Shown: positions 36,861 to 45,131 of the stretch, in pieces | Numbering within the stretch: position 1 is the first letter of the stretch | How the letters are laid out: each line of letters starts with the position of its first letter | Origin: an uncultured Methylocystaceae bacterium | GTDB taxonomy: Bacteria; Pseudomonadota; Alphaproteobacteria; Rhizobiales; Beijerinckiaceae | Direction: 5' to 3' | Assembly: GCA_903870245.1 (NCBI GenBank) | Contig: CAIQCB010000059.1 | Coordinates: 1 to 64,000, forward strand | Length of the DNA stretch: 64,000 nucleotides | Made by a program: the position numbers and the translations under genes | Notes under the pieces: generated by a model | Databases searched by the model: none | Seen by the model: only the letters and a program-made list of their open reading frames with translations | What the model was told of the DNA's origin: nothing

Positions 36861-37748
36861 TCAGAAGGGACCGACCGGGAAATATTTAAGGTACATTTCT
36901 CCGAACACGCCGCGACGGGCGAGACGGGCGAGGGCGTAATCCAGCGCTCGCCGCAGAGGGAGGTTGCCCTTTTTGACGGCGACGCCAAGTCCGTCGCCGA
37001 AAAAACGCGGATCGACGAAGGCCCCGCCCCTGAATTCGCAGCAGTCGCCGGCTTCGGAGCCATTAAGCCAGTAGGATAGCGTTGTCGCGTCGCCGAAATG
37101 CGCCTGTACGCGGCCGGCTTTCAGCGCGGTCCGGGCCAGAGCCGGCGTCTCGAACGCCACGCGCGTCACCCTGGGATAAAAGGCGGCCAGAAAAGCTTCA
37201 TGACGTGACCCCGCGACCACCGACACCGAGCGGTCGCCCAGCTTGTTGGGGGCAATGTCCTTCAGCAGCGAGTCCCGACGCAGGACAAAGCGTCCGGGAG
37301 TCAGGAAGTAAGGCGCAGTGAAATCGACCTGTGAGCGGGTTTCGTCGTTGATCGCCATCGCTGCGATGACAGCGTCGCCGCTGTTGTCGGCGAGCGAGGG
37401 AAGCAGAAGATCCCAGCCGCGGCGCTGGATCGTGCAGGTCGCTGCAAGCTCGGCGCAAATGGCGCGCGCAAGCTCGACGTCGAAACCGCCTAGCTGGCCG
37501 TCCGGCGTCTGGAAATTGAAGGGCGGATAATCGTCCTCGGTCAGAAAACGAATTTGCCGGGCTGCGGAGAGATCCGGCTTCTCCGGCATCCGGTTTGGGT
37601 CCCAGAACGAGGGAGGCGATTGACCAGCGGGCGATCCGGCGCGCGCCGCCCCGCTGGCGATCGCGGCCGCCAGCATCAGCGCCCCCAGCGCAAATGCCGC
37701 CGGGCGCCGCCGATTGCCAGCGCTCCAATACTGGATGATAGTCAACAC
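36861..37748 (-). CDS. Periplasmic solute-binding protein, family 3 (amino-acid type)
   Basis: 295 residues. Signal peptide (about 10-38, ALGALMLAAAIASGAARAG), then the SBP_bac_3 pattern: IRFLTEDDYPPFNFQTPDG, GGFDVELARAICAELA, AVIAAMAINDETRSQVDFT and PYFLTPGRFVLRRD, followed by the substrate-Arg region. The end GEMYLKYFPVGPF is typical. No permease or ATPase genes are nearby, so it may be an orphan binding protein or a sensor partner. The start is GTG at 37748; alternatives are possible because no strong ribosome-binding site is seen. Confidence 0.88.
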   Translation of the reverse strand: MLTIIQYWSAGNRRRPAAFALGALMLAAAIASGAARAGSPAGQSPPSFWDPNRMPEKPDLSAARQIRFLTEDDYPPFNFQTPDGQLGGFDVELARAICAELAATCTIQRRGWDLLLPSLADNSGDAVIAAMAINDETRSQVDFTAPYFLTPGRFVLRRDSLLKDIAPNKLGDRSVSVVAGSRHEAFLAAFYPRVTRVAFETPALARTALKAGRVQAHFGDATTLSYWLNGSEAGDCCEFRGGAFVDPRFFGDGLGVAVKKGNLPLRRALDYALARLARRGVFGEMYLKYFPVGPF

Positions 37749-37780
37749 GGTCTCTGATCCATCTCAGCGGTGTGTAGGGC

Positions 37781-39655
37781 ATGAGCAGGCCTTTGGTCGA
37801 CAGTTTTTCGTCCGTGACGCCGGGTTCGAAGGCGTTTCCGGTTGAGATCGATTTTCTTCGGCGCCACGGGGTCTCCAGGGCGCGGCTTGCCAGGGCTTCT
37901 GTCCTTGCCCGTCGGCAAGGCGTCTCCGCCGACCGGGCGTTGCTGGCGGAAGGGATCGTCACCGAAAGCTGTTTTTACCGCGCGCTGGCGTCGCAGCTTG
38001 GCGTTCCCTTTTTGGAGGATCAGGCGGAAGTCGCGCCGGAAGGAATGATGACCATTATGGACGGCTATGCGCGGCTGCATCGGCCGATTGACGGCGCGCA
38101 TTGGCTGTTTGCCCCGACCGGGCCTGCGATCCTGCGGTTGATGAGCCTGTCACGGGTCGATGGCGAACTCCCGTTCTTTGTTATCACCACGCCCATGCTG
38201 CTGACGGCGGCCGTGCGCCGCGCCGCTTCAGCGCAGGCGGCGCAGCAGGCGGCTTTCAGCGCTGAGCGGATTGATGGCGAACTCTCCGCGCGCGCCTCTT
38301 TGCGCGCCCGTAGGCCGCTTCTGGTCGCCACATTTTTGCTCATGGCGCTGCTCGCCGGCTTGTGCGCGCCCCTGGCGCCCATCGCACGCGGCAGCGGCAT
38401 GCTGCTGGGTCTGGCTTTTCTGGCGTCGATCGCGCTGCGACTGTTGGCCTGCGCCGCCAGTTTTTCGCCCGCGCCGCGCGGACAAAACCTCGATAACGCA
38501 ACCTTGCCCGTCTACACTATTGTCATCGCGCTCTATCGCGAGGCTAATGTTGTGCAACAATTGGCCCGCGCTATCGATCGGCTCGATTACCCGCGCGCCA
38601 AGCTCGATGTGAAATTTGTCGTCGAAATCGACGATGAGGCCACGGCTCAAGCCTTGCGCGCGCATTCCCCCAAAGCGCCCAGTGAAATTGTCGTTGCGCC
38701 CAGAGGCGCGCCACGCACCAAGCCGCGCGCCCTCAACGTCGCCATGCCGCTGGCGAGGGGGTCGCTGGTGGCGGTTTACGACGCCGAGGATGTGCCGGAG
38801 CCGGCTCAGTTACGGCGCGCGGCTGCGTTATTCGCCTCTTTGCCGAAGGAGGTCGCCTGTTTGCAAGCCAGCCTTGCGATCGACAATGCGTCACAGAACT
38901 GGATGACGGCCCTCTTCGCCATGGATTATGCGGCGCTCTTCGATGTCTATAACCGAGGTCTCGCTGCGCTCGATCTGCCGTTGTTTCTCGGCGGGACCTC
39001 CAATCACTTTCGCATCGAGGCCCTTCGCGAAATCGGTTTCTGGGACGCTTTTAACGTCACCGAGGACGCTGATCTCGGCCTGCGTTTGGTCCGCGCGGGC
39101 TACGCTGTGCGCACTTTCGACTCCGAAACCTGGGAGGAAGCGCCGGGAGACTTCGTCGCCCTGGCGCGCCAGCGCACCCGCTGGCTCAAGGGATGGATGC
39201 AAACGGCGCTGGCGCATTGTCGTCACCCGGCGAGATTGTTTGGAGAGTTGGGGTGGCGTCGGGCTGCGGCGGTGATCGCTATGTTTGTCGGAGGCGTCCT
39301 TGGACCGCTGTTCGGGCCATTTTTCGCGGCGCGTTTCCTTCATGATGTGATCTATGATGATTTGTTAAGACCGCAGGGCGGCGTCGAAACGGCCCTCGCG
39401 TTTCTTTGGTGCGGCGTCGCCGCGCTGGGTGTGGTCTCGCTGCTCTGGCCCCTCTGGATGGGCGTCCGGCGTAGAAAGCTTGTGCGTCATTGGCGAATGC
39501 TTTTATTTCTGCCGGTGTGGCTCGCCATGCTAACCTTCGCCGCCTGGCGGGCGTTTTCTGAATTATGGTTGCGGCCGTTTCATTGGGAAAAGACCGAGCA
39601 TGGTTTCGCCCATCGCGAAACTCCCGAACCGATCAGGCAAAAAGCCACTGTTTGA
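37781..39655 (+). CDS. Membrane glycosyltransferase family 2 with T2SSE_N (MshEN-like) N-terminal domain
   Basis: 624 residues. The N-terminal 140 residues match the type II secretion ATPase N-terminal fold (FLRRHGVSRARLARASVLA, LAEGIVTESCFYRALASQLG). Then come two membrane helices (about 185-225), a GT2 catalytic domain with YTIVIALYREANVV, the nucleotide-binding YDAEDVPEP, the acceptor motif TEDADLGLRL and RQRTRWLKGW, and at least three C-terminal helices. This is a processive-type polysaccharide synthase layout, probably building an exopolysaccharide or cell-surface glucan. It diverges from the SBP gene by 32 bases and its 3' end overlaps the convergent DGQHR gene by 23 bases. Confidence 0.9.
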   Translation: MSRPLVDSFSSVTPGSKAFPVEIDFLRRHGVSRARLARASVLARRQGVSADRALLAEGIVTESCFYRALASQLGVPFLEDQAEVAPEGMMTIMDGYARLHRPIDGAHWLFAPTGPAILRLMSLSRVDGELPFFVITTPMLLTAAVRRAASAQAAQQAAFSAERIDGELSARASLRARRPLLVATFLLMALLAGLCAPLAPIARGSGMLLGLAFLASIALRLLACAASFSPAPRGQNLDNATLPVYTIVIALYREANVVQQLARAIDRLDYPRAKLDVKFVVEIDDEATAQALRAHSPKAPSEIVVAPRGAPRTKPRALNVAMPLARGSLVAVYDAEDVPEPAQLRRAAALFASLPKEVACLQASLAIDNASQNWMTALFAMDYAALFDVYNRGLAALDLPLFLGGTSNHFRIEALREIGFWDAFNVTEDADLGLRLVRAGYAVRTFDSETWEEAPGDFVALARQRTRWLKGWMQTALAHCRHPARLFGELGWRRAAAVIAMFVGGVLGPLFGPFFAARFLHDVIYDDLLRPQGGVETALAFLWCGVAALGVVSLLWPLWMGVRRRKLVRHWRMLLFLPVWLAMLTFAAWRAFSELWLRPFHWEKTEHGFAHRETPEPIRQKATV

Positions 39656-40706
39656 TGAGAAATCCCGAAGACAAAGCCTTAGCGAAATATTCATGCAGCG
39701 CGGCGGTGGTGAGGCCGGCGCGCGGCAGTTCGGATTTCTTGAGCCGCCGGAAGAAGGGGATCAACACTTCCTCGAAATTCGCCACGGTGTAGTGTCCGCC
39801 ATGACGGTCGGCGACGCGTTCCGCAACATTAACGAAGAGCTGCGTCAGCGCTTTGAATAAAACCGGATTGGCGAGTTGCGCGTCGAGATCGTGCAGCCCC
39901 AGCCCTCGACGGCAGGCGAGCAGATAGGGGTTAAGCACGTCGTAGACGTCGGCGGCTGGGGCGCCTTCGAAGGCTTTGCGGATCGACCGCAGCGCCGCAT
40001 TGAAAGTGACGCGCGAGATCATGCCCTTGCGTTTTTCCGCCGGACTGAGAAGCCCGTTCAGCGCGCTGTCCTCGCGCTGGAAAAACAGATCGAACACGTC
40101 GTGCAGCAGAGCGTCGGTTTTCGATTCCACCTCGGAAAGACGGCGAATATCGAGCAGCAATTCGCCCGGCACCGGTTTCTGCTTGGTGTTGATGTCCATG
40201 AACAGCCGGCATTCCTGCGCGCGCGTTAAACGGTTGTAAATCACCACAGGAGCGCTGACCGTCTTTTTCGCAAGCCGAAAGCCGAAGACGCGATGCTGGC
40301 CGTCGATGATCAGGAAGGCGCGCGGATCGGCGCGAAACGTGAGGTCGCCGCTGTCCCGGTCATACCGCAGATGCGCGCGGGTTTGCGCCGAGAGCACGAT
40401 GGCTCCCGGCACTGTCCCGAATCCCGTGTCGATGTATTTCGCGATGGCGCGGGCGCGGCGTTCGTCGAGGAGACGCTGGAAGCCGTCGATAGGGTTCTCG
40501 TTGCGCGGTTCAACAACGCATGCCTGAGCGAGCACGTCGCTGGGGAGAACGGTGGAGAAGAAACGGTGGCGGCCCTGTTCGACGAGCAGCGCGCGGCCTT
40601 TGAATTTCTCGCCTTCGGCGGCGAGATCATGATGACCTGAATGCGCATCGCTCAGGCTTTGAAGCGAAGGGGACTCGTCCGTGACGGGGGCGGGGTCGCG
40701 ATCCAT
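39633..40706 (-). CDS. DGQHR-domain (DndB-like) protein
   Basis: 357 residues from ATG 40706, which has GAGGA upstream; the frame to 40769 adds 21 unspecific residues. The signature FLIIDGQHRVFGF places DGQHR at residues 135-139, followed by VVIYNRLTRAQECRLFMDIN and NTKQKPVPGELLLDIRRL. The DGQHR family includes DndB, the repressor and specificity factor of DNA phosphorothioation, and proteins found in other DNA-modification and defence loci. No dndACDE, dpd or other modification genes are in the window, so this copy is solitary. The function here is open. Confidence 0.9.
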   Translation of the reverse strand: MDRDPAPVTDESPSLQSLSDAHSGHHDLAAEGEKFKGRALLVEQGRHRFFSTVLPSDVLAQACVVEPRNENPIDGFQRLLDERRARAIAKYIDTGFGTVPGAIVLSAQTRAHLRYDRDSGDLTFRADPRAFLIIDGQHRVFGFRLAKKTVSAPVVIYNRLTRAQECRLFMDINTKQKPVPGELLLDIRRLSEVESKTDALLHDVFDLFFQREDSALNGLLSPAEKRKGMISRVTFNAALRSIRKAFEGAPAADVYDVLNPYLLACRRGLGLHDLDAQLANPVLFKALTQLFVNVAERVADRHGGHYTVANFEEVLIPFFRRLKKSELPRAGLTTAALHEYFAKALSSGFLIKQWLFA

Positions 40707-40962
40707 GGTCCCAGATTCCTCGAAGCGCGAAGCGTGACAGCCTCCGCGAGAGCCGACTCGACGAATCAAAACGAACGCTTTCCAGCGAAGGCTAGGCGCG
40801 AAAGACAGGGCTCACAAGCCTGTTTTTGCGATCTGTGTTTTCAGTGCTGGCTTGGGCGGCCAGGCGCCCGGGGCCTCCTGGCCCGTCCAGCATGCTGGCC
40901 TTGGTCGTGTTTTCGCCGCATCGGACGTTCAAACATGCGTCATTAACATCAAAGGAGCCATC

Positions 40963-41271
40963 ATGATCCTGCGCACCACCCTCATTCTCTCGGCGCTGGC
41001 GATCGGCGTCTCGGGCGCTTCTGCAAAAGTCGCTTCTACAAAAGGTTCTTCTGCAAAAGCCGTATCCGAGAAAGGCGCATCCGGGAAAGTCGAATCCGCG
41101 CAAGTTCCCCACTTCACCCATTCAGGCGGACGCCATTCCGACAGTCACCGCCACTTACAGCGCTGGAACAATATGTATCCCGGAGCCGCCAGACATTCCG
41201 GGGCGAACGATAGTCGGGGCTATGTCCGCAATTCCGGACCGCGCTTTCACGGGCCGCATCGGGACTGGTGA
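40963..41271 (+). CDS. Small exported His-rich protein with SAK/KG repeats
   Basis: 102 residues from ATG 40963 (AAAGGAG upstream); the frame from 40852 is an unspecific extension. The signal peptide MILRTTLILSALAIGVSGAS is followed by four imperfect seven- to eight-residue repeats (ASTKGSSAKAVSEKGASGK) and a His/Arg/Gly/Tyr-rich tail (HFTHSGGRHSDSHRH ... PRFHGPHRDW). Basic and probably unstructured; it could bind metal or surface polymers. No family recognised. Converges with the flippase-like gene. Confidence 0.65.
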   Translation: MILRTTLILSALAIGVSGASAKVASTKGSSAKAVSEKGASGKVESAQVPHFTHSGGRHSDSHRHLQRWNNMYPGAARHSGANDSRGYVRNSGPRFHGPHRDW

Positions 41272-41281
41272 GCGTTACAGG

Positions 41282-42256
41282 TCATTGCGCCTTCGACGCG
41301 AGCCTGCGGTATAACTCGCGGGCCAGAAAGGCGAGAGCGATGCAGCTATGCGGCGTCGTGATGGCGAAATGATAAGCCAGCGCCGTCGAGAGCGCCTCCT
41401 CCTTGCTCGCGCCGTTGAAGGCGACGAGATAGGACATGATCCCCGCCTCGACGACGCCCAGGCCGGCAGGGCTGGTCGGCACCGCGATCGCCAGCGCCAC
41501 GATCAAAAGTAATGTCATGGCGCCCAGAACTCCCGGACCGGCGCCATGTAAAAAAGCGTTGAAGGCGAATGTCGCAAGAAGCACATTCGTCGCCCAGATC
41601 GCCGCAGTGAACGCCGCCGCCCGGCCAATCGGATGATCAATCGCCTTCAGGTCGGCGCGCGCGCGTTCCGTATCCAGTCCCAGGGATTTAAGGATTGGCC
41701 AGTCGCCGACATGCGCGACAATATTTTCCGCATTCGCCCGGATCGCATAGAGGCCGGCGACCCCCAGCGCCCCGATCGCACATAGCGGCGCCAGCACGCC
41801 GAGATCGACGACGCCCGTCCCGGCGCCCAGCACGACGAGAAGCGCTACAATGATGAGCGCCGCCAGATCGTACAGTTTTTCAATAACGACAGACACTCCG
41901 AGCGCGCCGACCGGGTAATCGAAAATTGTATGGCCAATATATATCTTGGCTCCCTCGCCGAGCCGGAAAGGCAACAGACTGTTGAGTGTGAAGCCGACCG
42001 TCGTGATGATCAGGGAGGGGTAGAACCTTCCACCCAGGATCGTTGCGAAACGCGATGAATAAAAAGTCAGATCGATAAGGTTGATCGCCATCGACGCAAC
42101 AATCGCCGTTGGCGGGATGTTGCCCAGTGCGAGCATCAGTTGCGTGAAATCGATGTTGTTCCTCAGCCACCAGGCGAGGTAGGCGAAAAAGCAGAGATTG
42201 AGGAGGATCAACGCCTCCTTTTGCCGTTTCGCGACGGCTTTCAGTCGTCTCTTCAT
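41282..42256 (-). CDS. Flippase-like (LPG synthase TM region) integral membrane protein
   Basis: 324 residues with about eight membrane helices. It has the lysylphosphatidylglycerol-synthase transmembrane region pattern: LNSLLPFRLGEGAKIYIG, VVIEKLYDLAAL and the late PTSPAGLGVVEAGIM motif. Proteins of this family move or bind lipids; some are linked to hopanoid (HpnL) or polysaccharide-lipid transport. It lies 18 bases downstream of ccmB in the same operon. No catalytic (transferase) domain is attached. Substrate unknown. Confidence 0.88.
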   Translation of the reverse strand: MKRRLKAVAKRQKEALILLNLCFFAYLAWWLRNNIDFTQLMLALGNIPPTAIVASMAINLIDLTFYSSRFATILGGRFYPSLIITTVGFTLNSLLPFRLGEGAKIYIGHTIFDYPVGALGVSVVIEKLYDLAALIIVALLVVLGAGTGVVDLGVLAPLCAIGALGVAGLYAIRANAENIVAHVGDWPILKSLGLDTERARADLKAIDHPIGRAAAFTAAIWATNVLLATFAFNAFLHGAGPGVLGAMTLLLIVALAIAVPTSPAGLGVVEAGIMSYLVAFNGASKEEALSTALAYHFAITTPHSCIALAFLARELYRRLASKAQ

Positions 42257-42274
42257 GATGCGGCGGTCCGGGTC

Positions 42275-42946
42275 CTATTCGCCGAGATGGCGTAAAGCCG
42301 CCGCCGCCGCGAAGGGACACAGCGCGACGGCGACCAGGGTAATCGCGCACAAGATTGCGAAAGGAGAAAGAAAGGGCACGGGGCCGCCCGCCGCGGCCTC
42401 TGCCGCAGAGACGCCAAAGATCAGCACAGGGATCGTCAGCGGCAACACCAGTAACGCCATGAGCAGGCCGCCGCGCCGCACCGTCACGGTGGCGGCGGCG
42501 CCGATCGCGCCGATCAGGGTTAGCGCCGGCGTGCCGACCAGCAGGGTGGCGACGACGCCGAGCAGCGCCATCCGCTCCTGTTGCAGCATCAGTCCCAGAA
42601 ACGGCGCGGCGAAAATCAGGGGTAGGCCGGTGGCCATCCAGTGCGCCGCGCATTTGACCAGCACGGCCACTTCGAGGGGCGTTTCGCCCATGTGCAGCAA
42701 ATCGAGCGAGCCGTCCTCTGCGTCGGCCTGAAACAGGCGGTCGAAAGCGAGCAGGCTCGCGAGCAATGCGGCGATCCACAAGACGGCGGGGCCGATCCGC
42801 GCCAGCAGATTGGGATCGGGCCCGACGGCGAAAGGCACGATCACCACAAGGGTTAGAAAAAACACCACGCCCATCGCGCCGGAGCCGCCGATGCGACGGG
42901 CGATTCTCCACTCGCGCAAAAACAGGGCGAAGACCGCCGAGGTCAT
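42275..42946 (-). CDS. ccmB: Haem exporter permease CcmB
   Basis: 223 residues from ATG 42946, which overlaps the ccmA stop by ATGA; the longer frame to 43033 runs through ccmA. About six membrane helices. The start MTSAVFALFLREWRIARR and segments DRLFQADAEDGSLDLLHM, LIFAAPFLGLMLQQE and RRGGLLMALLVLPLTIPVLIFG are characteristic of CcmB. With CcmA it forms the ABC module of system I cytochrome c maturation, which supplies and releases haem at the periplasmic side. The usual next gene, ccmC, is absent here; a flippase-like gene follows. Confidence 0.95.
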   Translation of the reverse strand: MTSAVFALFLREWRIARRIGGSGAMGVVFFLTLVVIVPFAVGPDPNLLARIGPAVLWIAALLASLLAFDRLFQADAEDGSLDLLHMGETPLEVAVLVKCAAHWMATGLPLIFAAPFLGLMLQQERMALLGVVATLLVGTPALTLIGAIGAAATVTVRRGGLLMALLVLPLTIPVLIFGVSAAEAAAGGPVPFLSPFAILCAITLVAVALCPFAAAAALRHLGE

Positions 42947-43629
42947 GCCGGCGCCCCCAGCGCCAGCTCGGCGACGCCGTCGAGCCCGAGCGATTCGTGG
43001 GTCGCCGCGACGATCAGGCCGCCGAGGGAACAATGCGCTTGCATCATTTGCGCGATTTTTTCCCGCGACGCGCGGTCGAGCGCCGTTAGCGGTTCGTCGA
43101 GAAGCCAGAGCGGCCGCCAGACGACCAGAAGCCTTGCCAGCGCCGCGCGTCGTTTTTGGCCGGCTGAGAGCGCGCCGAAGGGGGCATGGAGGGCGTGGGA
43201 GAGGCCGACGGCCGCCAGCGCCTCGGCCGGGGGACGGCTGCGCCGGTCACGCCCGCCGCCAAGATAAGCGGCCCAGAAATCAAGGTTTTCGCCGACGCTC
43301 AAGGCCGCTTTCATGCCGTCGGCATGGGCGAGATAATGCGAAAGTCGGATGACATCGGCGTCCGGCGCCCCGCCTTCCAGCGCAATGGTCCCGGCGGCGA
43401 GCGGCAAAAGCCCGGCGAGGGCGCGCAGCAGGGTCGATTTGCCGACGCCGTTGCGGCCGGTGACCACCAGCGCGCCGCCGCCGGCCAGACGAAAATCGAC
43501 ATTGTCCAGAACCCGCCGCCCGCCGCGCGCAACGCAAACCCCCGCGACCCTTAGCCGCAAAATCGGGGGGGCATCCGCCGGCTGACGGAACGTGGGAGGT
43601 CTTCCGGGGAGGGCGCCGGGCTCAGTCAT
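42943..43629 (-). CDS. ccmA: Haem exporter ATP-binding protein CcmA
   Basis: 228 residues from ATG 43629. Walker A is TGRNGVGKSTLLRALAG, the signature is ALSAGQKRRAALARLL, Walker B is LWLLDEPLTALD, and the switch His is in VAATHES. The family-specific GLSHALHAPFGALSAGQ stretch supports CcmA rather than another ATPase. It drives release of holo-CcmE in cytochrome c maturation, which fits a window rich in c-type and quinoprotein enzymes. Upstream in-frame starts extend to 43932, but no ribosome-binding site favours them. It diverges from the sphingolipid-type operon by 176 bases. Confidence 0.95.
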   Translation of the reverse strand: MTEPGALPGRPPTFRQPADAPPILRLRVAGVCVARGGRRVLDNVDFRLAGGGALVVTGRNGVGKSTLLRALAGLLPLAAGTIALEGGAPDADVIRLSHYLAHADGMKAALSVGENLDFWAAYLGGGRDRRSRPPAEALAAVGLSHALHAPFGALSAGQKRRAALARLLVVWRPLWLLDEPLTALDRASREKIAQMMQAHCSLGGLIVAATHESLGLDGVAELALGAPA

Positions 43630-43805
43630 CGAGAAATCAATAAAGAAAGCGCTCGCGCTGCGCCAGAGCCGTGAGACTGGCGTCAGGGCCGCCGTGGTGA
43701 TAATCAACGCGTTCATCCCCGGGGCGCCGCACTGATTTGCGCCCCGATGTCGCGGCGCGCCGGGCGCCCCGCCAGGACTGGGACATCGACCTACGTGAGA
43801 CCTAC

Positions 43806-45092
43806 GTGAGCAAGCACAAAAGCCTTTCGGATTTCGCCGCGCGGAGATTCCGTCTCGCCGGCAGCGCGCTTCTGGAGTTGAACGATCCGTTTTTTGCCCA
43901 GCTTGACAAGCTGCGCGCCGAACGCGCCGCAAAAGGCAAGAATTTCGTCAGCTTCGCAAATTACGATTATCTCGGTCTCGCCGGCCATCCGCAGATCAAG
44001 GCCGAGGCGAAGCGAGAGATCGACGACCTGGGCATCGGCGCGCTGGCGTCGCGTCTGGTCGGCGGCGAACGCTCGACCCACAAGCTGTTCGAGGCGGAAA
44101 TCGCCAAATTCATCGGTATGGAAAGCGCTTTGACGCTGGTGTCCGGTTATCTCGCCAACGTCACCACCATCGCCTGGTTGATGAACGGCAAGCGCGACGC
44201 GATTTTTATCGATGAACTGGCGCATAACAGCATCGTTTCCGGCACGGACGGCGCGGTAGCGGAGGTCATCAAGTTCCGCCACAATGATCTGGATCATCTC
44301 GAACATTTGCTTCAGCGCAAACGCGAGGAGTATCGCAATGTGCTGATCGTCGTCGAAGGCGTCTACAGCATGGACGGCGATACCGCCGATCTGCCGCGCC
44401 TACTCGATATTCGCGATCGTCACGGGGTCTGGCTGCTGGTTGACGAAGCGCACTCGCTCGGCGTTCTCGGCAAGACCGGGCGCGGGCTCGCCGAACATCA
44501 GGGCGTCGACGCCTCGCGCATCGATCTTGTGGTCGGCACGCTGTCGAAATCGCTCGCAACATGTGGCGGCTACGTCTGCGCCAAAAAGGGCGTGATCGAC
44601 TGGTTCCGCTTCACTCTGCCGGGATTCGTCTACAGCGTCGGTCTTTCGCCGGTAATTCTGACGGCGGCGCGCACGGCTCTGCATCTGATGCAGGAGGAGA
44701 CCTGGCGGATCGACAAGCTCGCCGCCAACGCCGAATTGTTCCGACAGGTGGCGCATGAGAATGGCTTCTCGACCGGCCCGGCGATCGGCCGCGGCGTCGT
44801 GCCCATTCTTTTCGACAGCGACATCGAGACCATGTGGGCGGCCCAGCATTTGCTGGAAGAGGGGTATTATGTGCCTCCGGTGGTCCGCATTGGCGTGCCA
44901 AAGGACGGCCCGCGGCTTCGCTTCTTCTTTTCGACCAATCATACAGAGGAGGAAATCCGCGGAGTGATCGCCTGTCTCAAGCGCATCCCGCCGGTGAGCG
45001 AGGAGGCGCAGAGAATTGTCGCCGAAGCCATGTCTGGCGTGACCAGCCGCCGCGCGCCCGCCGCCCTGGAGAGCTCGGCCGCGTCATCATGA
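43806..45092 (+). CDS. Alpha-oxoamine synthase, probable serine palmitoyltransferase
   Basis: 428-residue PLP enzyme from GTG 43806; the frame from TTG 43737 adds unspecific residues. It has the fold of serine palmitoyltransferase and KAPA synthase: FVSFANYDYLGLAGHP, LGIGALASRLVGGERSTH, VLIVVEGVYSMDGD, LLVDEAHSLGVLGKTGRG, and the PLP lysine in GTLSKSLATCGG (Lys248, codon 44547). These enzymes condense an amino acid with acyl-CoA. The TLSKS context and the downstream ceramide-type genes point to serine and a long acyl chain, giving 3-ketosphinganine. It is the first gene of a four-gene operon with gaps of 39, -4 and 4 bases. KAPA synthase is less likely: no bio genes nearby. Confidence 0.88.
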   Translation: MSKHKSLSDFAARRFRLAGSALLELNDPFFAQLDKLRAERAAKGKNFVSFANYDYLGLAGHPQIKAEAKREIDDLGIGALASRLVGGERSTHKLFEAEIAKFIGMESALTLVSGYLANVTTIAWLMNGKRDAIFIDELAHNSIVSGTDGAVAEVIKFRHNDLDHLEHLLQRKREEYRNVLIVVEGVYSMDGDTADLPRLLDIRDRHGVWLLVDEAHSLGVLGKTGRGLAEHQGVDASRIDLVVGTLSKSLATCGGYVCAKKGVIDWFRFTLPGFVYSVGLSPVILTAARTALHLMQEETWRIDKLAANAELFRQVAHENGFSTGPAIGRGVVPILFDSDIETMWAAQHLLEEGYYVPPVVRIGVPKDGPRLRFFFSTNHTEEEIRGVIACLKRIPPVSEEAQRIVAEAMSGVTSRRAPAALESSAASS

Positions 45093-45131
45093 CGCTTTCG
45101 CTCGCGAAGCACGATCTTTAGGACTGACACC

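Noticed and set aside
43737-43805. TTG-initiated extension of the serine-palmitoyltransferase-like gene
   Set aside because: The added residues are Arg-rich and not family-like; GTG 43806 gives the expected MSKHKSLSDF start.
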